Assembly (NCBI GenBank): GCA_035511515.1
Contig: DATKFG010000058.1
Coordinates: 1-15,516, forward strand
DNA from: VBCK01 sp035511515
GTDB taxonomy: Bacteria > Pseudomonadota > Gammaproteobacteria > Burkholderiales > Burkholderiaceae_F
Direction: 5' to 3'
Length of the DNA: 15,516 nt
A program made the position numbers and the translations under genes. Below, piece by piece: positions 6,473 to 15,462 of the stretch. Position 1 is the stretch's first letter; each line of letters starts with the position of its first letter. The notes beneath the pieces are model-generated. The model ran no database searches and was not told where the DNA came from. It saw only the letters and a list, made by a program, of their open reading frames with translations.

Positions 6473-7765
6473 GTGTCTTCAATTCCTTTGACGATCGGAC
6501 GCTCGGATCTGGCGCTGCGCGCGGCCATTGCGCTCGCGCTGGCCGTGATGATGCACGGGGCGGCATTGCTGACGCTGGCAGGGGTGCGCATCCTGCTGCC
6601 GGGCCGCGAGCCGACCCGTTCGGTGATCGAAGCGGCTCTGTTGCCCCCGGCGCAAGCGCCCGTCAAGCTGCCGCCTCGCCGCGCCGTGGCGCGCACCGCT
6701 CCGTCCAGGCATTCCGGGGCTGGGCGCGCCGCGGTGGCGCCGCTGCAGGCCGTTCGCACCGACGTTGCCGCAACGCGCCGCGCAAAGCCGGTCGCGGCGC
6801 CCGCACCCCCCGCCCAGGCCGCTGCCGCGCCGGCCCCGGGCCCGCCCTCCGACCATCGCGTTGCGACGGCCGCCCCCACGGTCCCGGTCGAAGCGGCGCC
6901 GCCCGTGCTGCCGGTGCCGGCGGACCAGCCGGCCGCAGCCGTTGCGCCGCCGCCCGCGGCACCCGTTGCGCCGCCGCCCGCAGCACCCGTTGCGGCGCCG
7001 CCTGCGGCACCCGCGGCGCCACAGCCGGCCGCACCTGCCGCGTCACAGCCCGCAGCGTCCGCAATGGCCGCGCCGGCGGCGCCCGCGCGGCCCGCACACG
7101 CCCCGGTGCAGGTCGTCCTGCCCAGATCCGCGCGCCTGGTCTATGCCTCTTTCGCAACCGTGCGCGCGGGCGGCTTCGTGCTGCCGGTGCGCGGCCGCAC
7201 TACGACGCGCTGGCAGTTCAGGGACGGTCACTACCAGCTGAACCTGAGCATCGACGTGGTCAATTTCGTCGAGACATCGCAGGGATTGTTCGATCCCGAC
7301 TTCGGGCTGGAGCCCGAGCGTTATTCCGAGACGCGCCCGCATCACCCCGTGTCGACGACCCGGTTCGATTGGGCCAACCGCCGCGTCAGCTTCACCGACG
7401 ATTCGCGGCAGGGCGAGGCCGAACCCGGCACCCAGGATCGTTTGAGCGTCCAGTTCCAGCTGTCGGTGCTGCGGCAGGTCTATCCGGAGCTGTTCGTGCG
7501 CGGCACCGTGGTTCCAATCACGCTGGCGGGCACGCGAGACGTCAGCCGCTGGACCTTCACGGTGACCGGGGAAGACATCGTCGACTCGGGGCTTGGCCAT
7601 CTGCCGGCGCTGCGCGTGCTGTCGAACCGGACCACGGCCTCCGGCGACGAATCGCTCGAGGTGTGGATCAGCGAGAAGCTGAACTGGTTCCCGGCGCGCA
7701 TCCGCATGATCGACAGGAACCGCAACGTACTCGACTTCGTGCTCGACGAAGCCACGATCGACTGA
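6473..7765 (+). CDS. DUF3108 domain protein, membrane-anchored with Pro/Ala-rich linker
   Basis: A protein of 430 residues from GTG 6473 (425 from a TTG at 6488). Residues 13-40 form one transmembrane helix, residues 55-215 an extended alanine/proline-rich linker with repeated V-A-P-P-P-A-A-P units, and residues 218-428 a DUF3108 domain (R-L-V-Y-A-S-F at its start, W-I-S-E-K-L-N-W-F-P near its end). The layout recalls TonB: cytoplasmic stub, inner-membrane anchor, periplasm-spanning linker, periplasmic domain. DUF3108 has no settled function that I know; its beta-rich pattern suggests an envelope or lipid-binding role. The open frame extends upstream to 6077, but that part is antisense to phaM and not protein-like. 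The gene is divergent from phaM (57 bp) and convergent with the outer-membrane protein gene (11 bp). Confidence 0.82.
   Translation: MSSIPLTIGRSDLALRAAIALALAVMMHGAALLTLAGVRILLPGREPTRSVIEAALLPPAQAPVKLPPRRAVARTAPSRHSGAGRAAVAPLQAVRTDVAATRRAKPVAAPAPPAQAAAAPAPGPPSDHRVATAAPTVPVEAAPPVLPVPADQPAAAVAPPPAAPVAPPPAAPVAAPPAAPAAPQPAAPAASQPAASAMAAPAAPARPAHAPVQVVLPRSARLVYASFATVRAGGFVLPVRGRTTTRWQFRDGHYQLNLSIDVVNFVETSQGLFDPDFGLEPERYSETRPHHPVSTTRFDWANRRVSFTDDSRQGEAEPGTQDRLSVQFQLSVLRQVYPELFVRGTVVPITLAGTRDVSRWTFTVTGEDIVDSGLGHLPALRVLSNRTTASGDESLEVWISEKLNWFPARIRMIDRNRNVLDFVLDEATID
6941..7060 (+). repeat. 24-bp tandem repeats encoding V-A-P-P-P-A-A-P units
   Basis: Five consecutive 24-bp units starting at 6941, 6965, 6989, 7013 and 7037. 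The first two differ by one base, the third by a few, and the last two have drifted. Each encodes eight residues of the periplasmic linker (V-A-P-P-P-A-A-P and variants), so unit gain or loss keeps the frame and changes only linker length. Confidence 0.85.
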
Positions 7766-7776
7766 AGATCCCGAGG

Positions 7777-8439
7777 TCAGAACCCCCAGCGCAAGCCGGC
7801 GAAGAACGTGTGGCTGTTGTAGTCGGAGTGATAGAAGAAGCCGCCCGCATCCTGGAACAGAGGGCGCGTCGTGGCCAGGTAGCGATACTCGAGCGTCGCG
7901 CTGAGCTGGCGCGAAATGATCGGGAACTCGAATCCGCCGATCACCTGGTAGGCGAACGCGTGGCTGCTGGAGTCGGACAGCGTGGCGCCGTCGACCTCGA
8001 TGTTATGGGTGAACTGGGCCCGACCGAGGCCCAGACCGATGTGCGGCACCACGCCGTCATAGGTCGGAAAGTCGAAATAGCCGTTCACCATATACGTGGT
8101 CGCCGCCACCACTCCGCTCGGAGCGAAGCCCGGGTCCACGTCGATCACGTCATTTTGGCGACGTGCGACCTCGAACTCGACCCGATAGAAGTCCAGCACG
8201 CGCCACCCGGCCGCGCCTGAAACGGCGTAATCGGGATCGAAGCGGATGCTGCGATTGGGCAGGGCGCCGCCATAGTCGAGCGTCGAATCCTCGAGGGAAA
8301 CGGCTCCGCCGTTTAATGCCAGATAAAAGCCGCCGATCAAGGCAGCGGCCTGGGCAGCGGTCGGTGCGGCCAGCAGCAACAGGCCGGCCACCCACCACGG
8401 TGCGGGATCACGCTTGCGGACGGCTTCGAGCAACCTCAT
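7777..8439 (-). CDS. small outer-membrane beta-barrel protein
   Basis: A 220-residue exported protein. Residues 1-31 are a signal peptide with an unusually long charged n-region (M-R-L-L-E-A-V-R-K-R-D), a hydrophobic core W-W-V-A-G-L-L-L-L-A-A and an A-Q-A cleavage site. The mature part of about 189 residues alternates hydrophobic and polar residues in strands typical of an eight-stranded barrel, has glycine/aromatic-rich turns, and ends in G-L-R-W-G-F with the C-terminal phenylalanine recognised by the BAM complex. It resembles the OmpA/Omp25-like porin-family proteins, but I cannot name a specific member; I checked for PagL-like lipase motifs and saw none convincing. ATG at 8439 has a G-rich ribosome binding site 5 to 9 bases upstream. 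It lies 157 bp downstream of hutH on the same strand, probably as a separate unit. Confidence 0.75.
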   Translation of the reverse strand: MRLLEAVRKRDPAPWWVAGLLLLAAPTAAQAAALIGGFYLALNGGAVSLEDSTLDYGGALPNRSIRFDPDYAVSGAAGWRVLDFYRVEFEVARRQNDVIDVDPGFAPSGVVAATTYMVNGYFDFPTYDGVVPHIGLGLGRAQFTHNIEVDGATLSDSSSHAFAYQVIGGFEFPIISRQLSATLEYRYLATTRPLFQDAGGFFYHSDYNSHTFFAGLRWGF

Positions 8440-8525
8440 GAGCGCCCCCGTCGGTAACCACTCGCGCAGGGTCTGCGACAGAACACTACACGCGATCGCC
8501 GTCCCATAGCCGGTGCTGGCGGCAT

Positions 8526-8562
8526 GGAGGTTTCGACCGGTCGATCCTGGCGCGCAACCTCC
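8526..8562. terminator. nested inverted repeat downstream of hutH, possible terminator
   Basis: Outer arms GGAGGTT (8526-8532) and AACCTCC (8556-8562) enclose a perfect 12-bp palindrome TCGACCGGTCGA (8533-8544). It lies 35 bases past the hutH stop in the direction of hutUH transcription. No T tract follows, so this would be at most a non-canonical or Rho-assisted terminator, or a protein-binding site upstream of the outer-membrane protein gene. Confidence 0.4.
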
Positions 8563-8596
8563 CCACCGTGAACGCACAATGGTCTTACAACTGGAC

Positions 8597-10135
8597 TCAC
8601 GCCAGGGGCCAAAGCGGAACCAGATTCGGGAGCGTGCGAAAAACGCGCGACAACCCACCGCCCGTCACCAACGCAGTGGCGCGTTCGATGTCGTCGGCCA
8701 GCGCGCGGTCCCGATCGAGCGGCTGGCAGACGTCGCGCAGCAGGCTGTGCGCCAGCTCCAGCGCAAACGAGCTGCGCAAGGGCCTGAGAAACTCGATGCC
8801 CTGCCCCGCCGCCAGAAGCTCGATGCCCAGGATGCGCGCAGTGTTGTCGATCATCGTCTGCAGGCGGCGCGCTGCGAAGCAGGCCATCGAGACGTGATCT
8901 TCCTGGTTGGCCGAGGTCGGCAGCGAGTCGACGCTGGCCGGGTGGGCCAGCGACTTGTTCTCGCTGGCCAGTGCGGCCGCCGTCACGTGTGCCACCATGA
9001 AGCCGGAATTCAAGCCGGGCTGGCTGGTCAGAAAAGGCGGCAAGCGCGATACCGCGCTGTCGATCAACATCGCGATGCGCCGTTCGGCGATCGCGCCGAC
9101 CTCGGCAATCGCCAGGGCGCAGGCGTCGGCGACCAGCGCGACCGGCTCGGCGTGGAAGTTGCCACCGGAGACGAGCGCACCGTCGGCGACGAACGCGAGC
9201 GGATTGTCGGTCACGGCATTGGCCTCGCGCAGCAGCACTTGCGCCGCATAGCGCAGCTGGTCCAGACAGGCACCGACGACCTGGGGCTGGCAGCGCAGGC
9301 TGTAAGGATCCTGCACCCGGTCGTCTCCCGTCAGGTGCGATCGCCGGATCTGGCTGCCCGTCAGCAGCGCACGGTAGTATTTCGCCACGTCGATCTGGCC
9401 CGGCTGTCCGCGCAGTTCGTGGATACGCGGATCGAACGGGCCGTCGCTGCCGCGCGCCGCATCGACGGTCAGCGCTCCGATCACCAGCGCGGCCTCGAGC
9501 ACCGGTTCGAACGCGAACAGCGCGTGCAGCGCCAATGCGGTCGAAGTCTGGGTGCCGTTGATCAGCGCCAGGCCTTCCTTTGCCTGCAGCGCCAGCGGGC
9601 CGATGTCGGCGGCCTCGAGCAACGGCGCAGCCTGCCTGCGCTCGCCGTCGACCCATAAGTGGCCTTCGCCGATCAGCGCAAGCGCCATATGGGCCAGCGG
9701 CGCCAGATCGCCGGACGCGCCCACCGACCCCTGGCTGGGGATCCACGGGATAAGCCCCGCGTTTTGAAACGCAATCAGTGTATCGACGACTTGCTCGCGT
9801 ACGCCCGAATAGCCGCGCGCGAGGCTGGCCGCCTTCAGTGCCAGCATCAGCCGCACCACCGCGGGCGCCAGCGGCGCGCCGACGCCGGCACTGTGCGAGC
9901 GCACCAGGTTCAGCTGCAACTCGTCCACCTGGTCACGGCTGATCAACTGGTTCGCCAGCTTGCCGAAGCCGGTGTTCACGCCGTACACCGGCTCCTCGCC
10001 CAGCGCGGCCTGCTGGACCAGTTCGGCGCTGGCGCGGATCCAGGAGCGCGCCGCCTGCGGGATCTCCACCGGCGTGTGCGCCGAATGGATCGCCTGCAGC
10101 TGCTCCAGGGTCAGCCGACCCGGCTCGAGAACCAT
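8597..10135 (-). CDS. hutH: histidine ammonia-lyase HutH
   Basis: Cytoplasmic enzyme of 512 residues that deaminates L-histidine to trans-urocanate, the first step of histidine use. It builds its own MIO cofactor from the Ala-Ser-Gly triplet at 140-142 inside G-S-V-G-A-S-G-D-L-A-P-L. The catalytic tyrosine is Tyr51 in Y-G-V-N-T-G-F-G-K-L, and other family blocks are intact (S-A-G-V-G, residues 82-86; Q-E-D-H-V-S in the C-terminal third). Length matches the family (about 510). ATG at 10135 is 13 bp after the hutU stop; the family sequence begins within ten residues of it. The gene is second in a hutU-hutH unit, so it depends on the hutU promoter unless an internal one exists. Nothing looks truncated. 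Confidence 0.97.
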   Translation of the reverse strand: MVLEPGRLTLEQLQAIHSAHTPVEIPQAARSWIRASAELVQQAALGEEPVYGVNTGFGKLANQLISRDQVDELQLNLVRSHSAGVGAPLAPAVVRLMLALKAASLARGYSGVREQVVDTLIAFQNAGLIPWIPSQGSVGASGDLAPLAHMALALIGEGHLWVDGERRQAAPLLEAADIGPLALQAKEGLALINGTQTSTALALHALFAFEPVLEAALVIGALTVDAARGSDGPFDPRIHELRGQPGQIDVAKYYRALLTGSQIRRSHLTGDDRVQDPYSLRCQPQVVGACLDQLRYAAQVLLREANAVTDNPLAFVADGALVSGGNFHAEPVALVADACALAIAEVGAIAERRIAMLIDSAVSRLPPFLTSQPGLNSGFMVAHVTAAALASENKSLAHPASVDSLPTSANQEDHVSMACFAARRLQTMIDNTARILGIELLAAGQGIEFLRPLRSSFALELAHSLLRDVCQPLDRDRALADDIERATALVTGGGLSRVFRTLPNLVPLWPLA

Positions 10136-10148
10136 GATGGGCGGCGAT

Positions 10149-11852
<1,704 letters not shown>

Positions 11853-11881
11853 CGAGGAATTCAACACACGGTCAACATCGA

Positions 11882-11900
11882 CCGGACTGTACTGGTCCGG
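11882..11900. promoter_or_regulatory. operator-like inverted repeat over the hutU promoter
   Basis: Perfect 6-bp arms CCGGAC (11882-11887) and GTCCGG (11895-11900) flank the 7-base centre TGTACTG. It overlaps the predicted hutU -10. Hut operons are classically repressed by HutC, a GntR-family repressor relieved by urocanate, whose sites include a GTAC-like centre; the GTAC here (11889-11892) is suggestive only. No hutC is in the window. Confidence 0.45.
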
Positions 11901-11914
11901 ACGCGGCGCGGCAA
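11886..11914 (-). promoter_or_regulatory. predicted sigma-70 promoter of hutU-hutH
   Basis: On the minus strand TTGCCG (11914-11909) and TACAGT (11891-11886) are separated by exactly 17 bases; each matches four of six consensus positions. Transcription would start near 11880, giving a leader of about 27 bases before the ATG at 11852. The -10 hexamer falls inside the inverted repeat at 11882-11900, as expected for a repressor-controlled promoter. Confidence 0.5.
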
Positions 11915-11937
11915 TCCACCCTCACCCCTGGTTCGTG

Positions 11938-11960
11938 CGGGAAATCGTTTCGATTCCCCG
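11938..11960. promoter_or_regulatory. second inverted repeat, upstream of hutI
   Basis: Ten-base arms CGGGAAATCG (11938-11947) and CGATTCCCCG (11951-11960) pair at nine of ten positions around TTT. The element ends 20 bases before the hutI ATG, where a repressor or activator would act, and its sequence differs from the repeat near hutU. The next bases contain TACGAT (11970-11975), a possible -10, which would place the transcript start at the hutI ATG; no clear -35 accompanies it. Confidence 0.4.
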
Positions 11961-11980
11961 AAAATTGATTACGATGAACC

Positions 11981-13189
11981 ATGGGTTTGACGCTCTGGCG
12001 CAACGCGCGCCTCGCCACGCTGGCCGGACCGGACCCCTGGGGTTTGATCGACAACGGCGCCCTGTTGGCCGAAGGCGAACGGCTGTGCTGGGTCGGACGT
12101 GAGGCCGACCTTCAGGGGGGCCTGGATATCGAATCCGAGTACGACCTCGGCGGATCGCTGGTTACGCCCGGATTGATCGACGCCCACACGCACCTGGTCT
12201 ATGCGGGCCAGCGCGCCGCCGAGTTCGAGCTGCGGCTGCAAGGCGCCAGCTACGAGCAGATTGCGCGCAGCGGAGGCGGAATACGGTCCACGGTGGCTGC
12301 TACGCGCGCCGCCAGCGACGAGGAACTGTTTGCCGCCAGCGCCGCGCGCCTGGATCGGCTTCGGACCGCGGGCGTCACGACGGTCGAGATCAAATCCGGC
12401 TACGGGCTGGCTCTCGAGCACGAGCGGCGCTGCCTGCAAGTGGCCCGCCGCCTGGGGCGCGAGCGCGGCGTCACCGTGCGCGCGACGTGCCTTGCGGCGC
12501 ACGCGCTGCCGGCGGAGTTCGACGGGCGTGCCGACGACTATGTGGACGCGGTCTGTCAGTGGCTGCCGATCCTGCACGCCGAGGCGCTGGTGGACGCGGT
12601 CGACGCATTCTGCGAGCGAATCGCCTTCAGCCCTGCGCAAACCGGTCGCGTCTTCGAGCAGGCGCGGCGCCTGGGTCTGCCGGTCAAGCTGCACGCCGAG
12701 CAGCTCAGTGATCAGGGTGGCGCTGTTCTGGCGGCCCGCTACGGCGCGCTGTCGTGCGATCACCTCGAGTACGTCAGCGCCGAAGGCATTGCGGCGATGG
12801 CGGCCGCCGGCAGCGTGGCCGTGCTGCTGCCCGGCGCATTCTATTTCCTGCGCGAAACCCGCTTGCCTCCGATCGAAGCGCTGCGGCGGGCCGCCGTCCC
12901 GATCGCAATCGCCAGCGACCATAATCCGGGATCCTCGCCGGTGCTGTCGCTGCCGTTGATGCTCAATATGAGCTGCACCCTGTTCGGGCTGACGCCGCAC
13001 GAGGCGCTGCGCGCCGTGACCGTGAACGGGGCGCGCGCGCTCGGGCTGCGCGACCGTGGCCGGCTGTCCGAAGGTCTGCGGGCCGATTTTGCGGTGTGGA
13101 ATCTGGAACACCCGGCCGAGCTCTCCTATTGGATCGGCGGCAACCCCTGCGCGCGCGTGGTGTGCGGCGGGCTGGAGCGCGCCGCGTGA
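11981..13189 (+). CDS. hutI: imidazolonepropionase HutI
   Basis: Cytoplasmic metal-dependent amidohydrolase of 402 residues that opens 4-imidazolone-5-propionate to N-formimino-L-glutamate, the third step of histidine breakdown. Metal ligands of the amidohydrolase barrel are visible: His69 and His71 in D-A-H-T-H, His238 in K-L-H-A-E-Q and Asp313 in A-S-D-H-N-P-G. The E-I-K-S-G-Y-G block (136-142), A-A-H-A-L-P (172-177) and G-A-F-Y-F-L (285-290) are HutI hallmarks. ATG at 11981 gives the usual length; no Shine-Dalgarno sequence is seen, so initiation may be leaderless or weak. Its TGA overlaps the GTG start of hutG by two bases (GTGA), so the rightward genes are translationally coupled. It is the first gene of hutI-hutG-hutF. 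Confidence 0.97.
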   Translation: MGLTLWRNARLATLAGPDPWGLIDNGALLAEGERLCWVGREADLQGGLDIESEYDLGGSLVTPGLIDAHTHLVYAGQRAAEFELRLQGASYEQIARSGGGIRSTVAATRAASDEELFAASAARLDRLRTAGVTTVEIKSGYGLALEHERRCLQVARRLGRERGVTVRATCLAAHALPAEFDGRADDYVDAVCQWLPILHAEALVDAVDAFCERIAFSPAQTGRVFEQARRLGLPVKLHAEQLSDQGGAVLAARYGALSCDHLEYVSAEGIAAMAAAGSVAVLLPGAFYFLRETRLPPIEALRRAAVPIAIASDHNPGSSPVLSLPLMLNMSCTLFGLTPHEALRAVTVNGARALGLRDRGRLSEGLRADFAVWNLEHPAELSYWIGGNPCARVVCGGLERAA

Positions 13190-13992
13190 ACGAAGCCGGG
13201 CCGGCCTTTACCCTGCATCCGGGCCACGCGGCGCTGCTGGTGAGCCTGCCGCATTGCGGCACCGAGATCCCCGAACCGGTACTGGCAAGGATGGTGCCGC
13301 AGGCGCGCGCGCTGGAAGATACCGACTGGCACCTGGCCGAGCTGTACGCGTTCGTGCGCGATGTGGGCGCGAGCCTGATCGCGCCGCGCTATTCGCGCTA
13401 CCTGATCGACCTGAACCGCCCGCCCGACAATGCCTCGATGTACGCTGGCGTCAACACCACCGGGCTGTGTCCCGAGCGGTTCTTTTCCGGTGAGGCCCTG
13501 TACCGGCCGGGCCGGCAGCCGGACGATGCCGAGGTCGATCATCGGCGCGGAGCCTACTGGCAGCCCTATCACGATGCGTTGCAACGGGAGCTTGCGCGGC
13601 TGAAAGACGCCCACGGTTGGGCCTTGCTGCTGGACGGCCACAGCATCAAGTCCGAGCTGCCGTGGCTGTTTCCCGGGCGTCTGCCGGACCTGAACCTGGG
13701 AACGGTCGACGGCGCCAGTTGCGCGCCGTCGCTGCGCGCAGCGCTGCTGCAGCAGCTCGAAGCGCAGCGGCGCTTCACGTTCGCAGCCGACGGCCGCTTC
13801 AAGGGTGGCTACATCGTGCGTCGCTACGGCCGGCCGCCGGAAGGGGTGCATGCGGTTCAGCTGGAGATGTGCTGGAGCTGCTACATGGCGGAAGCGCCGC
13901 CGTATCGATCCGACCCGCGACGCTCGGCGCAGCTGCTGCCAGTGCTGCAGCAAATGGTTCAAACGCTGCTCCAGTGGCGGCCGTCGGAATGA
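13186..13992 (+). CDS. hutG: N-formylglutamate deformylase HutG
   Basis: Cytoplasmic hydrolase of 268 residues that splits N-formyl-L-glutamate into glutamate and formate, the last step of the five-enzyme histidine route. It belongs to the N-formylglutamate amidohydrolase family: S-L-P-H-C-G-T-E-I-P (20-29), Y-S-R-Y-L-I-D-L-N-R-P-P (69-80), E-R-F-F-S-G (97-102), D-G-H-S-I-K-S (150-156) and G-G-Y-I-V-R-R-Y-G in the C-terminal third, with His23 and His152 among the likely metal ligands. The start is a GTG at 13186 overlapping the hutI stop (GTGA), and the stop overlaps the hutF ATG (ATGA). Despite the shared name, it is not the arginase-like formiminoglutamase also called HutG in the four-enzyme route. 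Confidence 0.95.
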   Translation: MNEAGPAFTLHPGHAALLVSLPHCGTEIPEPVLARMVPQARALEDTDWHLAELYAFVRDVGASLIAPRYSRYLIDLNRPPDNASMYAGVNTTGLCPERFFSGEALYRPGRQPDDAEVDHRRGAYWQPYHDALQRELARLKDAHGWALLLDGHSIKSELPWLFPGRLPDLNLGTVDGASCAPSLRAALLQQLEAQRRFTFAADGRFKGGYIVRRYGRPPEGVHAVQLEMCWSCYMAEAPPYRSDPRRSAQLLPVLQQMVQTLLQWRPSE

Positions 13993-15380
13993 CCGAGAAC
14001 ACGCTGCTGTGGGCCCCCAGCGCGTGGCTGTCCGGCGGCTGGCAGCAGGGCGTTCTGCTGGAAGCCGGGCCGGACGGCAACTGGTCACGCATCGCGGCCG
14101 GCATCCTGGAGCCGCCGCCGCGGGCCCAGCGACTGTCCGGGCCGGCGTTGCCCGGGCTCGTCAATGCGCACAGCCACGCATTTCAGCGAGCCTTCGCCGG
14201 CTTGAGCGAGCGGCGCGAACGCGAAGACGACGACTTCTGGGGCTGGCGCGAGCACATGTACCGGATCGCGCTGCGGATGGAACCGGCCCAGTTGCAGGCC
14301 ATCGCCGCGCAGTTGTATCTGGAGCTGCTGCGTGTCGGCTACACGCACGTGTGCGAGTTCCATTACCTGCACCACCGACCGGACGGCTCGCTTTACCAGG
14401 ATCCGCTCGAGATGAGCTGGGCGCTGGCGCTGGCCAGCGCCGAAGCAGGCCTGCCGCTGACGCTGTTGCCGGTGCTGTACGAGCGGGCCGGGTTCGAACA
14501 GTCCACGCTGGCCCCGGCGCAGCGCCGGTTCCGGGCCGACGCGGACCAGGTGTGGGCCATGCAGGTCGCGATCGCCTCCCGCCACGCTGCGGGCGTGCGG
14601 GCCGGCATCGCGGTCCACTCGCTGCGTGCGGTAGCGCCTGCCTCGATCGCGCGGCTGCGCGAGCTGGCGGAGCACTTTGCCGGACCGATTCACATTCACG
14701 TCGCCGAGCAGGCGCGCGAGGTCGAGCAGTGCGTGGCCGCGCTCGGCGCGCGCCCGATCGAATGGCTCGCGCGCGATGGCGGCGGGCTGGACCCGCGCTG
14801 GCACCTGGTGCACGCGACGCACGTGACGCCGGCCGAGATCGAGCTGGTCGCGCGCAGCGGGGCGGGAGTCGCGCTGTGTCCGACCACCGAGGCCAACCTG
14901 GGCGACGGCCTGGCCGATCTACCGGGCTGGTTGGCCGCAGGCGTTCCGATCTCGATCGGCTCGGACAGCCAGGTCACGCGCACCTGGCGCGAGGAGCTGC
15001 GCTGGCTCGAATACGGCCAACGGGTTACCCGGCAGGCACGCAACATCGGCGCCGCACCCGAGCAGGGGCAGCCATCGACCGCCGGGCGCCTGTTCGATCG
15101 CGCGCTACAGGGCGGCGCCGCGGCGGCGGGCTTTGCGCGATGGGGATTTCTGATCGGCGCCCGCGCGGACCTGCTGGTGGTCGATCGGTCCGACTCGAGC
15201 CTGCTGGGCATTCCGGACTCGTATCTGCTCGATGCGCTGGTGTTCTCGAGCCCGGGCCGGCCCTGGCGTGACGTGATGGTGTCCGGGCGCTGGCAGATCA
15301 AGGACCACCAGCACCCGGCCGCCGGGCTGGTTGCGGCGCGGTTCGAGCGGCTGATGGAGCAGTTGTGGCGAGAGCCCTAG
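13989..15380 (+). CDS. hutF: formimidoylglutamate deiminase HutF
   Basis: Cytoplasmic amidohydrolase of 463 residues that deiminates N-formimino-L-glutamate to N-formyl-L-glutamate and ammonia, feeding HutG. Metal-site motifs are present: N-A-H-S-H-A-F-Q-R (His61, His63), H-I-H-V-A-E-Q (His237), H-A-T-H (275-278) and G-S-D-S-Q-V (Asp326). E-F-H-Y-L-H-H (123-129) and C-P-T-T-E-A-N-L-G-D-G (297-307) are typical of HutF and separate it from other deaminases. ATG at 13989 overlaps the hutG stop; an open frame runs further upstream to 13617, but only as antisense-like sequence inside hutG. Its presence beside HutG defines the five-step pathway that releases formate, not formamide. It is the last gene of the rightward unit; no classical terminator follows. 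Confidence 0.96.
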   Translation: MTENTLLWAPSAWLSGGWQQGVLLEAGPDGNWSRIAAGILEPPPRAQRLSGPALPGLVNAHSHAFQRAFAGLSERREREDDDFWGWREHMYRIALRMEPAQLQAIAAQLYLELLRVGYTHVCEFHYLHHRPDGSLYQDPLEMSWALALASAEAGLPLTLLPVLYERAGFEQSTLAPAQRRFRADADQVWAMQVAIASRHAAGVRAGIAVHSLRAVAPASIARLRELAEHFAGPIHIHVAEQAREVEQCVAALGARPIEWLARDGGGLDPRWHLVHATHVTPAEIELVARSGAGVALCPTTEANLGDGLADLPGWLAAGVPISIGSDSQVTRTWREELRWLEYGQRVTRQARNIGAAPEQGQPSTAGRLFDRALQGGAAAAGFARWGFLIGARADLLVVDRSDSSLLGIPDSYLLDALVFSSPGRPWRDVMVSGRWQIKDHQHPAAGLVAARFERLMEQLWREP

Positions 15381-15399
15381 CGGACCCCGCGTGCGCGCA

Positions 15400-15429
15400 T
15401 TGTCCGACCGTGCACGATCGGCGTATCGT
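15400..15429 (+). promoter_or_regulatory. predicted promoter of the gene at the right edge
   Basis: TTGTCC (15400-15405) and TATCGT (15424-15429) each match four of six sigma-70 consensus positions and are 18 bases apart. Transcription would start near 15436 and leave a leader of about 27 bases with a good ribosome binding site. The inverted repeat 15409-15434 covers the spacer and the -10. Confidence 0.4.
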
Positions 15430-15434
15430 GCGCG
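15409..15434. repeat. inverted repeat after hutF
   Basis: Arms GCACGAT (15412-15418) and ATCGTGC (15425-15431) pair perfectly around CGGCGT; the stem extends by three pairs, one of them G-U, to 15409 and 15434. It lies 29 bases after the hutF stop. With no T run after it, it is a poor intrinsic terminator; its overlap with a candidate promoter makes an operator equally possible. Confidence 0.5.
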
Positions 15435-15462
15435 AATCGGGTCGCCCGCATCGGGAGTTTCT

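Noticed and set aside
6941..7060. Tandem 24-bp repeats as a CRISPR array
   Set aside because: The units are contiguous with no spacers and form an in-frame protein linker.
11969..13111. Minus-strand open frame of 380 codons opposite hutI
   Set aside because: Antisense shadow of hutI with low-complexity composition and no recognisable motif.
13617..13988. Upstream extension of the hutF frame within hutG
   Set aside because: It lies out of frame inside hutG; HutF homology begins at the ATG at 13989.
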